Shown here in pieces: positions 1 through 6,915 of a stretch of 13,726 bases of DNA. Origin of the DNA: Oscillospiraceae bacterium (GTDB lineage Bacteria > Bacillota > Clostridia > Oscillospirales > Ruminococcaceae); NCBI GenBank assembly GCA_019416775.1, contig DXWR01000308.1, positions 1 through 13,726 on the forward strand. The letters run 5' to 3'. Below the pieces are notes generated by a model. That model searched no databases, had not been told where the DNA came from, and worked only from the letters and a program-made list of their open reading frames with translations. Position numbers and translations under genes: made by a program. Within the stretch, counting starts at the first letter, position 1. The number at the start of each line of letters is the position of its first letter.

Positions 1-1
1 A

Positions 2-679
2 CTGTATCAGGGGGTGTTTTACCGTCGGTTTGTGTTGGGAGAGTGGGCGGCGGCCCAGGGGCTGGTGTACCCCATGTTTGATGCTTCCCGTCATGTATTT
101 TCGGATGCGCCGGGGGTGGTGGGACGGTATGTGTCCTGCGATTACGGTACCATCAATCCCATGTCTATGGGGCTTTGGGGAGAAAAGGACGGAGTGTGGT
201 ACCGGCTGGCGGAATACTACTATGATTCCCGCCGGGAAAACCGCCAGCTCACCGACCAGGAATATTTAGCCGCTTTGGTTCAGCTCATCGGTGACCATCC
301 GGTGGAAGCAGTGATTATCGATCCCAGCGCCGCCAGCTTTTTGGAGTGCGTCCGACGTACTGGGCGCTGGAGGGTATTGAAAGCGAAAAACCAGGTGCAA
401 GATGGAATCCGCCGGGTGAGCAGCCTGCTGGGCCAGGAGAGGTTAAAATTCCATGTCAGCTGTACCGACACCATTCGGGAGTTTTCTCAGTATGTCTGGG
501 AAAGTTCCGGCCAGGGAGAAGCCCCCAAAAAGGAGCACGATCACGCCATGGACGACATCCGCTATTTGGTGAGCACTCTGGCGGACCGGAGAGAAACCGC
601 CTTTTTTGTGGAGCGTTTCACCCGTGCCGCCGTCCAAGAAGGAGGAGGATTCTTTGCGAAAACGATCAAAGGAAGGTGA
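2..679 (+). CDS. Phage terminase large subunit, C-terminal part (5' end outside window)
   Basis: C-terminal nuclease region of the large terminase, the motor and nuclease that cuts phage DNA and packs it into the prohead. The reading frame is open from base 2 (LYQGVFYRR...), so the gene is cut by the window edge and the ATPase domain lies upstream. The opening stretch (YRRFVLGEW, then GLVYPMFD) is typical of the end of the ATPase domain in PBSX-type terminases. An RNase H-like nuclease follows, with the expected acidic residues: Asp in CDYGT (fragment residue 47), Asp in IIDPSA (107) and the Asp pair in HAMDDIRY (184-185). All the metal-binding acids I would look for are present, so the nuclease appears functional. 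The end overlaps the portal gene start by 26 bases. Family assignment (XtmB-like) rests on motifs and on the genes that follow. Confidence 0.93.
   Translation: MYQGVFYRRFVLGEWAAAQGLVYPMFDASRHVFSDAPGVVGRYVSCDYGTINPMSMGLWGEKDGVWYRLAEYYYDSRRENRQLTDQEYLAALVQLIGDHPVEAVIIDPSAASFLECVRRTGRWRVLKAKNQVQDGIRRVSSLLGQERLKFHVSCTDTIREFSQYVWESSGQGEAPKKEHDHAMDDIRYLVSTLADRRETAFFVERFTRAAVQEGGGFFAKTIKGR
641..656 (+). promoter_or_regulatory. Ribosome binding site deciding a TTG start for the portal gene
   Basis: GGAGGAGG at 641-648 lies five bases before a TTG at 654-656 that is in frame with the portal gene. It sits inside the end of the terminase gene. No equally good site stands before the upstream in-frame ATG at 606. 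Confidence 0.7.
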
Positions 680-1790
680 TTCCCGCTGGGGAGTCATCCA
701 AACTCGACCCCGGCCTGCCTGGGCCGCCTGGCAGGACAGCGTGCCCTTGGCGCCTTCCGCCTACCCGGTGCTGCTGGGAATCCGGCAGCAGATTCCCATG
801 GTGGACGCCGCCCTGCGCCGGTTGGTCCGCTTGGCAGGCGGGGTGAAAGTGATTTGTCAGGATCCAGCTTTGCAGCCCGCCCTGGAGGAATTTTTAAGCC
901 AGGTGCCGGTGAACGGCATCAATCACGGCTTGAGCAGCTTTCTGGACGGCCATTTGGATAGTATGCTCACCTACGGCAACGGGGTGGGGGAGATGGTCAC
1001 CGACACCCAAGGCCGCCAGATTTTGGGGCTGTTCAATGCGGATCCTGCCTGTCTGCGGGTGAAGGAGGACAGCGATCCCTTGGAGCCGGATTTTTTGGTG
1101 CAGCAGGGGTTGGAATTTTGTCCGGTGGAGCACAAAGAGCTGCTGCTTTATTCCGCCCACGATCCCGCCCCGGGACAGGTGGTGGGGCGCAGTGTGCTGG
1201 AAGGTCTGCCCGCTGTCAGTGACACTTTGTCGGTGATCTTCCGCAGCATTCACAGCAACTTTGAGCGAGTGGGGAATGTGCGCTACGCCGTGACCTACCA
1301 GCCCACCGCCGAGGACCAGCCCTACGCCGGGGAGCGTGCCCGGCAGATTGCCCGGGAATGGAGCCGGGGGATGGAAAGCGCCGCTCACGGGCAGGTACAG
1401 GACTTGGTGGCAGTAGGGAACATCTCCATCAAAGCCATCGGCAGCGACAACCAGATTCTGGACACCGAAATTCCGGTGCGGCAGCTGCTGGAGCAGATCA
1501 TTGCCAAACTGGGAGTGCCTCCCTTCCTGTTGGGGCTGAGCTGGTCCACCACCGAACGAATGGCCCAACAGCAGACCACCATCCTGGCCAGTGAGCTGAG
1601 CTACTACCGCCGACTGCTGGAGCCGGTGATCCAAAAGATCTGCCGCACCTGGATGGGGTTAAACGGGGTGTATTCCCCAGTTGCCCTGGAGTGGGAAGCG
1701 GTGGATCTTCAGGATCAGCTCCAAGAGGCCCAGGCGGACTACTACCGGGCCAGGGCAAACCAAATTACGTCACAGGAGGGAAATCCATGA
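654..1790 (+). CDS. Phage portal protein
   Basis: Portal protein, the dodecameric ring at one capsid vertex through which DNA enters and to which the tail attaches. The product is about 378 residues with no signal peptide or membrane segment. The call rests on position directly after the large terminase and on portal-like features: an amphipathic N-terminal region (IPMVDAALRRLVRLAGG), a YGNGVGEMV segment, a long mixed alpha/beta core, and a helical C-terminal part rich in Gln/Glu (QQQTTILASELSYYRRLLEP). I chose the TTG at 654 because GGAGGAGG at 641-648 precedes it at good spacing. An in-frame ATG at 606 lies deep in the terminase gene and has no comparable site. The stop overlaps the next start (ATGA at 1787-1790), suggesting coupled translation. 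It is shorter than SPP1 gp6-type portals, so the exact subfamily is unsure. Confidence 0.85.
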   Translation: MRKRSKEGDSRWGVIQTRPRPAWAAWQDSVPLAPSAYPVLLGIRQQIPMVDAALRRLVRLAGGVKVICQDPALQPALEEFLSQVPVNGINHGLSSFLDGHLDSMLTYGNGVGEMVTDTQGRQILGLFNADPACLRVKEDSDPLEPDFLVQQGLEFCPVEHKELLLYSAHDPAPGQVVGRSVLEGLPAVSDTLSVIFRSIHSNFERVGNVRYAVTYQPTAEDQPYAGERARQIAREWSRGMESAAHGQVQDLVAVGNISIKAIGSDNQILDTEIPVRQLLEQIIAKLGVPPFLLGLSWSTTERMAQQQTTILASELSYYRRLLEPVIQKICRTWMGLNGVYSPVALEWEAVDLQDQLQEAQADYYRARANQITSQEGNP

Positions 1791-2758
1791 AAGAAGGAAC
1801 CATTCTCACCCAAAAAGGGGAATTCGGGCTGGAGGATCTCACCGAAATCAACCGGTACACCCGCCGGGAATTGACAGCGGCGGAGGTGTATGCCTTCCCC
1901 CTGGTGCTCTGCGACAATGAAATCGACCGGGACCAGGAAGCCTTTACCAAGGAGGCATTGGAAACGTTGGCCGGGCTGTTTTTGGGGAAAACCGGGCTGT
2001 TCGACCATCAGCACACCACCCTCCACCAAACCGCCCGCATCTACCACACCCAGGTGGTGGAGCACCCGGACCGGATCACCCGCTGCGGGGAAACCTACTG
2101 CACCTTAAACGCCAAGGCCTACCTGGTACGCTGTCCGGAAACGGAGGGGCTGATCCTCTCCATTGACGGGGGGATCCGCAAGGAAGTCAGCGTCAGCTGT
2201 CAGGTGACCAAAAGGACCTGTTCCATCTGCGGCAGGGAGGCAGGAAGCTGCTCCCATCAGCCGGGGCAGGAGTACGAAGGCAGGATCTGCTGCGTCCGTT
2301 TGGAGCACCCCGCCGACGCCTATGAATGGAGCTTTGTGGCGGTACCAGCCCAGCGGGAAGCAGGGGTCACCAAGCAGTGTTCCCAATCTGCTCCCATTCG
2401 TCTGGCAGGGAACACTCCTCAGGAGCTGCTCAAAGGTTTTACCGGCAGCGAAGATGTGGCCCTTTCCCTTTCTCAACAGAGGGTGTTAAAAGAGTATCTC
2501 AGCCAGTTGGAACAATCGGCTCAACTGGGGAAGGAATACCTCCTTTCCCTGCAAAAAGAGGTGCGGCGGCTGGCCTTTTTGGCGGATCCGGAATTGGATG
2601 GAACATTGATGGAAGAAATCTCCAAACAGCTCACCTTGGATCAGTGCCGGGCGCTGTGCAAGGTGTACCGCCGCCGGTTGGAAGGCAAAGCGAAACGGCA
2701 GTTGGTCCCGGACAAAAAACAGCAAGCCAAAGAACAAAACCGATTCTTTAAAATTTGA
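1787..2758 (+). CDS. Prohead maturation protease with zinc-knuckle motif and C-terminal scaffold-like region
   Basis: Likely capsid maturation protease, which cleaves scaffold and coat during prohead assembly. About 323 residues. A protease domain spans roughly residues 30-215: EVYAFPLVLCDNEIDRD near the start, a likely catalytic His74 in FDHQ, and a likely nucleophile Ser135 in KEVSVSC (or Ser137). Inserted after the Ser is a C-x2-C-x6-C-x-H set (Cys145, Cys148, Cys155, His157), which looks like a small zinc knuckle. The domain closes with YEWSFVAVPAQ. Residues from about 225 to the end are charged and helical, probably coiled coil, ending in a very basic Lys/Arg/Gln tail, as expected for a scaffold fused to its protease. 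No separate scaffold gene is present. The start is ATG 1787, overlapping the portal stop and preceded by AGGAGGG at 1774-1780; frame-open sequence upstream belongs to the portal gene. The role matches XkdF of PBSX by position; the catalytic residues are inferred from pattern. Confidence 0.8.
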   Translation: MKEGTILTQKGEFGLEDLTEINRYTRRELTAAEVYAFPLVLCDNEIDRDQEAFTKEALETLAGLFLGKTGLFDHQHTTLHQTARIYHTQVVEHPDRITRCGETYCTLNAKAYLVRCPETEGLILSIDGGIRKEVSVSCQVTKRTCSICGREAGSCSHQPGQEYEGRICCVRLEHPADAYEWSFVAVPAQREAGVTKQCSQSAPIRLAGNTPQELLKGFTGSEDVALSLSQQRVLKEYLSQLEQSAQLGKEYLLSLQKEVRRLAFLADPELDGTLMEEISKQLTLDQCRALCKVYRRRLEGKAKRQLVPDKKQQAKEQNRFFKI

Positions 2759-2772
2759 AAGGATGTGGCAGT

Positions 2773-3783
2773 ATGGCAGCATACGACAATCTGAGACTGG
2801 AAAAAGGAATGTATCAGGTAGCGGGCAAAAGTTTCACCCAGGTTTTGGAGGAGCTGGACCCTTCCCAGCAGTATCAGGGCACTCCGCTGGAGGGCTTAGA
2901 CGCCTACCAGCGGCAGCTCAAGCGGTTTGACATCAAGGTCAGCGGCAAAAACAGCGACTGTATTGAAAAGTTTTTCTCTACCTCCACCTCTGCCGCCTTG
3001 TTCCCGGAATATGTGAAGCGGGCGGTGAACATGGGCATGGAGAACAGCACTATCCTGGACAGCATCGTGGCCTCCAAAACCGCCATTGACAGCCTGGACT
3101 ACCGCACCATCACCGCCAACAATACCGCTACGGACAAAACCATGAATGTGGTGACGGAAGGCGGTGTTATCTCGGAAACCAGCATCAAAACCAAGGAAAA
3201 CCTGGTAACCTTGAAAAAGCGGGGCCGGATGCTGGTGGCTTCCTACGAAGCCCTGCGGTTCCAGCGGCTGGATCTGTTTACCGTCACCTTAAAACAGATC
3301 GGCAACTATCTGCTGCGCACCCAGTTGGAGGACGCCATTACCACTTTGATTTCCGGGGACGGCAACTCCAATCCGGCGGATACCGTGGCGGTCACCACCA
3401 CCGGTACCCTAACCTACGCCGATTTGCTGAAGCTGTGGGGCGAATTTGAGGACTACGATATGAATGTGCTGTTGGCCAACACCGCCGGCATGTTGAAGCT
3501 TTTGGCACTGGAGGAATTTAAAAATCCCCTTACGGGCTTAAACTTCGCCGGCACCGGCAAGCTTACCACCCCCATGGGCGCCCAGCTGCTGCGCACTGCA
3601 GCCGTGCCCACCGGCAAAATGGTGGCGCTGGATAAAAACTGCGCTTTGGAGATGGTTACCGCCGGGGATCTGAGCCTGGAATACGACAAACTCATCGACC
3701 AGCAGCTGGAACGGGCGGCCATCACCTGCACCTACGGCTTCGCCAAGATCTTTGAGGACGCTAGCAAGGTACTCACTCTGTAA
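2773..3783 (+). CDS. Major capsid protein
   Basis: Main coat protein, expected to form the icosahedral shell. About 336 residues, soluble, with no signal peptide. The call rests on position directly after the protease and before the connector genes, on length, and on composition: an N-terminal helical arm (residues 1-60), a middle region with long helices, and a C-terminal part rich in Gly/Thr/Ala strands (TPMGAQLLRTAAVPTGKMVALDK), matching an HK97-like coat fold of the XkdG type. I chose ATG 2773 (MAAYDNLRLEKG) because AAAGGA at 2758-2763 is correctly spaced. A TTG at 2755 overlapping the previous stop has no such site. A 15-base gap separates it from the connector gene's ribosome binding region. 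I see no decoration domain. Confidence 0.88.
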   Translation: MAAYDNLRLEKGMYQVAGKSFTQVLEELDPSQQYQGTPLEGLDAYQRQLKRFDIKVSGKNSDCIEKFFSTSTSAALFPEYVKRAVNMGMENSTILDSIVASKTAIDSLDYRTITANNTATDKTMNVVTEGGVISETSIKTKENLVTLKKRGRMLVASYEALRFQRLDLFTVTLKQIGNYLLRTQLEDAITTLISGDGNSNPADTVAVTTTGTLTYADLLKLWGEFEDYDMNVLLANTAGMLKLLALEEFKNPLTGLNFAGTGKLTTPMGAQLLRTAAVPTGKMVALDKNCALEMVTAGDLSLEYDKLIDQQLERAAITCTYGFAKIFEDASKVLTL

Positions 3784-3807
3784 GAAATTCCAAGGAGGTT
3801 GAAAACC

Positions 3808-4173
3808 ATGGATGAGAACCAAATTCTCGCCCAGTTCTGCCTCCTCACCGGACTGACCCAGGAGCAGGCCCAGGAGTATTCCAGCCTGCTCTCGTCCGCC
3901 CGGCGGCAGGTGGAACAACAGTTGAACCCTCAAGCGGATCCCGTTTCCGCCCAAGAAACCCTGGAACAGCTGGTGGCAGCCATCGCTTGGCAGGGGTATT
4001 TGAATCAAACGGGCAGCGGCGACGGCTTCAAACGCATCTCCACCCCGGATTTGACGGTGGAGTGGCAGGATGGAGCGTCCAGCCGGCAGCAGTCCGCCCA
4101 GCAGCTGGTGGACTCTCTGCGACAAAGCTTGGCAGACCTATTGGAAAACGGCTTCGCCTTTCTGTTGACCTGA
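3808..4173 (+). CDS. Head-tail connector (adaptor) protein
   Basis: Small protein of about 121 residues, predicted to bind under the portal as the first connector ring. It is almost entirely helical: Gln/Leu-rich helices at residues 1-35 and 45-65, a polar loop (GSGDGFKRISTPDLTVEW), and a final helix with SLRQSLADLLENG. This pattern, and the place right after the coat gene, fit gp6/gp15-type adaptors such as the protein at the XkdH position of PBSX. Start ATG 3808 has AAGGAGG at 3792-3798 nine bases upstream; the TTG at 3799 would abut that site and is unlikely. Direct family recognition is weak, so the function is mainly from context. Confidence 0.68.
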   Translation: MDENQILAQFCLLTGLTQEQAQEYSSLLSSARRQVEQQLNPQADPVSAQETLEQLVAAIAWQGYLNQTGSGDGFKRISTPDLTVEWQDGASSRQQSAQQLVDSLRQSLADLLENGFAFLLT

Positions 4174-4186
4174 AAGGAGGATGGGT

Positions 4187-4504
4187 ATGAGCCTGCCAAA
4201 CACGTTGGGAGACTTTTTCTCCCGGTACGGCACCGCCTTTACCATCTCCGGCGGCAGCACTGTTTACGGCTGCCTGTCCCGAGTGGACGGAGAGGACCAG
4301 CCGGAAGAGCTGACCAGCCTTCCCATGGGCTACTGTCCTGCCCATCGGGTGCGGATTCTGTCCCAGGGATCGGTGCCTTTGCAGGAAAACCAAGTTCTCA
4401 CCGCCGGGGGTAAGCAGTACACTTTGGTGCTGGTCCGGCCGGTGAAGCTGGGGGAAGAGCTGCTTTACTATAAATCCATCGCTTATGAACAGGAGGAAAG
4501 CTGA
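4187..4504 (+). CDS. Head closure / minor connector protein
   Basis: About 105 residues, rich in beta-strand-forming sequence (TAFTISGGSTVYGCLSRV, then HRVRILSQGSVPL and KQYTLVLVRPVKLGEELLYY). This fits the small beta-barrel head-closure proteins (stopper ring) that sit between adaptor and tail, and the gene is at that place in the order. Two ATGs compete: 4181 directly touches AAAGGAGG (4173-4180), leaving no spacing, while 4187 has six bases of spacing and gives MSLPNTLGDFF, so I prefer 4187. The stop overlaps the next gene's ATG by one base. No catalytic motifs are expected or seen. The exact family is not recognised. Confidence 0.6.
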   Translation: MSLPNTLGDFFSRYGTAFTISGGSTVYGCLSRVDGEDQPEELTSLPMGYCPAHRVRILSQGSVPLQENQVLTAGGKQYTLVLVRPVKLGEELLYYKSIAYEQEES

Positions 4505-4998
4505 TGCTGCTGTTTACTACTTTGTCGGAGCTGACCGGTATGCTGGCTCAGCGGCTGAGCAGCCGATTGCCGGAATTTTCGGTTTTTTTGAAATATGCCC
4601 CTCAGTACAGCCTGACCCCGCCGGCAACCCCGGGGTTGGCGGTGCAGATGGAAAGCGCCGTCTTTTCTCCTTTGGCCTTGGGGGATTATCTGGGTCAGGA
4701 AGAGGGGGAAACCCTTCAGGGACGGAAAGTAACGGTGGAGTTTCGCTTGACCTTGATTTTGCCCTTGGGACAGGCGGAGCAGGGGGAGATTTACGCCCAA
4801 AACCTGTTTGAAGCCCTGCTTTTTTGGGACGGTGCAGAGTGGTTGGAGCTGAGCCGTCTGCCGTTGGAGTTTCACCGCCAGCAGCAGGGACTGCTACTGC
4901 CCTTTACTGCAAAAATGGAGGTGCTCTGCCTGCAACTTCAAACCTCCGGGCAGTTTACCAGCCTGCGCCTGGATGCAAATTGGAAAGGAGAGGAGTAA
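4504..4998 (+). CDS. Tail completion / terminator-like protein
   Basis: A 164-residue soluble protein between the closure gene and the sheath. An N-terminal helix (TTLSELTGMLAQRLSSRLPEF) is followed by alternating strands and helices (VTVEFRLTLILPLG, then EIYAQNLFEALLFW), and it ends with a beta-rich stretch. This organisation and position match tail terminator or neck proteins that cap the tail tube and join it to the head (XkdI/XkdJ place in PBSX). ATG 4504 overlaps the preceding TGA and has AGGAGGAAA at 4491-4499. The stop directly precedes the sheath start codon. I infer the role from context and fold pattern rather than from a clear sequence motif. Confidence 0.58.
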   Translation: MLLFTTLSELTGMLAQRLSSRLPEFSVFLKYAPQYSLTPPATPGLAVQMESAVFSPLALGDYLGQEEGETLQGRKVTVEFRLTLILPLGQAEQGEIYAQNLFEALLFWDGAEWLELSRLPLEFHRQQQGLLLPFTAKMEVLCLQLQTSGQFTSLRLDANWKGEE

Positions 4999-5988
4999 AT
5001 GGCCCTTCGACCGGGGGTGACCATCACCACCCAATATCGGACCTATTCCCAAAGCGAGACCTACCCCATCGCCATCTATGCCAAGGGGGGCAAAACCGCT
5101 TCCGGGATTCAGTTTATCCAAACTCCAGCCCAGGCGGTGGCGGTGTTTGGGGAGGATAACGACCAAAGTCCCTTGACCCGGATGATCCTTCTTTGCTTAG
5201 AAGAGGGCGCTGCCGGGGTGTGGGCTCAAAACCGCACCGCCGATGCCCAAACTGCCCTGGAAACGGAATTCTCCGCCTTTCTGGGCAGTACTCAGGGGGA
5301 ATTTTTGATCACCGACGTTACCCAGCAAAGCCTGCTGGCGGATATGAAGGATATTTTGGAGGAGCAGGGGGCCAGGAAGATCCTCTTTGCTGGAGGAAGC
5401 GCTGACCCAACTGCCCTGAACTCCATGCGCTGTGTGCTGGCCTGCCCTCAAGTGAAGTGGGAGGAAAGCAGTACGGTTAATCTGGCTCCTGCGGCAGCCG
5501 CCGTTTTGGTGAGCAAGAGCAGCCGGATCACCGGGGGCAACGGCTCCACCATGGAGTTTTCCGGCTGGGTGGAGGAAATGACCGAAGCCCAGAAAGAGGA
5601 AAAGATGGAACAGGGTATTTCGGTGTTAGAGTTGTCTGGGGGGCTTTTGACCCTGATCCGGGGCATCGACACCTGCACCCAAGATGAGCTGGGCAATACC
5701 GACTACCGGTATTTCAACCTCTCCACCCCCTTGATTTTGGATTATGTGGTGGGGGAACTGGAAAGCTACCTCACTCCCCTCTGTCTGGGCGGGGCCACCT
5801 TAGACGGCATCGAAAGCCTCTGCGCCGCCAAGCTGATGGAACTGGAGCAGGAGGGCTATCTTTCCGCCTATGGAGCCCCCAGTGCGGCGGCGGCAGAAAC
5901 CGATCCTTCCTGCTGCCTGCTCACCGTTTCTTTCACCCCCGCCCGGAACATCGTCACCATCCAGGCCACCCTGGTAGTGCAGATCTAA
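4999..5988 (+). CDS. Contractile tail sheath protein (short form)
   Basis: Tail sheath protein, whose helical array contracts to drive the tube through the target envelope. The start MALRPGVTITTQYR resembles the XkdK-type sheath opening (PG.Y). A central alpha/beta region contains GARKILFAGGS and an insert of residues 160-190. The C-terminal core domain runs from about residue 210 (GISVLELSGGLLTLIRGIDT) to the end, with helices (LGGATLDGIESLCAAKLMELEQEGYL) and a final strand pair (SFTPARNIVTIQATLVVQI), as needed for mesh-like linking of sheath subunits. At 329 residues it is clearly shorter than many phage sheaths, so outer decoration domains are probably reduced. ATG 4999 follows AAAGGAGAGGAG at 4983-4994. 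Twelve bases separate it from the tube gene. The sheath call is firm by C-terminal pattern plus neighbours. Confidence 0.85.
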   Translation: MALRPGVTITTQYRTYSQSETYPIAIYAKGGKTASGIQFIQTPAQAVAVFGEDNDQSPLTRMILLCLEEGAAGVWAQNRTADAQTALETEFSAFLGSTQGEFLITDVTQQSLLADMKDILEEQGARKILFAGGSADPTALNSMRCVLACPQVKWEESSTVNLAPAAAAVLVSKSSRITGGNGSTMEFSGWVEEMTEAQKEEKMEQGISVLELSGGLLTLIRGIDTCTQDELGNTDYRYFNLSTPLILDYVVGELESYLTPLCLGGATLDGIESLCAAKLMELEQEGYLSAYGAPSAAAAETDPSCCLLTVSFTPARNIVTIQATLVVQI

Positions 5989-6000
5989 GGAGGAATTGCC

Positions 6001-6378
6001 ATGAATACCTATCAGATTCCTACCTCCCGGGAAATTTCGGTGACCATCAATGGGGTGCGTCAGGGAGTGGTCCAGGGCTACACCCTCCACGCTCAAAAAG
6101 AGAGCCGTTCTCTGGAAGCCTTTGGCAGCTCCCTTCCCGTGGCCACCGTCACCGGCCGGGAGCAGTACACCATCACCTTAAAACGGCTGCTTTTAGCTCA
6201 ACAGCCCCAGGAGGATTTCTTCGATTTGGAGGACTTCACCCTCTCCATTGTGAAGCCGGAATGTCAGATCGTCTTTTCCGGCTGCCAGTGGCAGAGCATC
6301 GATCAGAGCTGCACGGTGGGGGAAAACTGCCTGGAAACGGTGACGGTGGTGGCGCAGCGAAGGATGGTGCTGGAATGA
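6001..6378 (+). CDS. Tail tube protein
   Basis: Likely inner tube protein of the contractile tail (XkdM-like), stacking as hexamer rings inside the sheath. 125 residues, short even for this family. The sequence is mostly beta strand: REISVTINGVRQGVVQGYTLHAQ, then REQYTITLKRLLLA, and a C-terminal pair (GENCLETVTVVAQRRMVLE), consistent with the gpFII/Hcp-type barrel. It lies immediately downstream of the sheath, the usual position. Start ATG 6001 follows TAAGGAGGA at 5987-5995. What is odd is what comes next: instead of a chaperone and a long tape-measure gene, the LysM gene begins 24 bases after this stop. Confidence 0.75.
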   Translation: MNTYQIPTSREISVTINGVRQGVVQGYTLHAQKESRSLEAFGSSLPVATVTGREQYTITLKRLLLAQQPQEDFFDLEDFTLSIVKPECQIVFSGCQWQSIDQSCTVGENCLETVTVVAQRRMVLE

Positions 6379-6402
6379 GCATCCTAGCAAGGAGGGAGCT
6401 TT

Positions 6403-6915
6403 TTGGCAGAATTTTCTTATAAAGGGGAATCCTTCCCCTATTATCCCAAGGAAGTGAAACTGTCCGCCGCCAAGCGGTTGAGCGCCATTCCCCTGGCCTT
6501 TGGGGGTACGGCGGTGCAGCAGTTGGGACAAGCTCCTTTGGAAATTACCGGTTCCGGCGAGCTCACCGGAGATTTGGGAGCGGAATTTGCCCGGCTGCAC
6601 CGATTGTTTTTACAGCAGGACAGCGGGGTGCTGCAGCTGCCCGGCTTTTCCCCCATCCGCTGCTACTTTACCGCTTTGGAAGGGGTGGGACAATCCGGCC
6701 CGGCGGTGCTGGAGTACCGTTTTACCTTTTTGGAGGATCCGGATTACGCCGCCGCCCTGTCTGCCGGGAATGATTACGCTTTGGTTCAGGAAGGAGAAAC
6801 CCTTTACACCTTGGCCAAGCGGTTGGGGGTAGGTGCGGCGGATCTGATTGCGGCCAATCCCCAAATCACCGATCCCTTGTCGCCGGAAAGGGGGACTGTG
6901 GTGTGGCTGCCTTGA
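6403..6915 (+). CDS. LysM-containing baseplate/hub-adaptor protein (XkdP-like)
   Basis: A 170-residue protein with two parts. Residues 1-115 form an all-beta domain with LAFGGTAVQQLG and PLEITGSGEL, typical of the N-terminal domain of XkdP-type proteins that sit where the tube meets the baseplate. Residues about 126-170 are a LysM domain (YALVQEGETLYTLAKRLG, then AANPQITDP), thought in these tails to tie tube, hub and sheath initiation together, not necessarily to bind peptidoglycan. The start is a TTG at 6403 following AAGGAGGGAG at 6389-6398; no ATG gives the full domain. The end overlaps the hub gene by 13 bases. In PBSX the tape measure would lie immediately upstream, and here it is missing. 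Confidence 0.78.
   Translation: MAEFSYKGESFPYYPKEVKLSAAKRLSAIPLAFGGTAVQQLGQAPLEITGSGELTGDLGAEFARLHRLFLQQDSGVLQLPGFSPIRCYFTALEGVGQSGPAVLEYRFTFLEDPDYAAALSAGNDYALVQEGETLYTLAKRLGVGAADLIAANPQITDPLSPERGTVVWLP

Noticed and set aside
894..1634. Long minus-strand open frame (246 residues) opposite the portal gene
   Set aside because: It is rich in His, Gln and Gly with no recognisable domain and no proper ribosome binding site. It is a mirror of codon bias in the portal gene.
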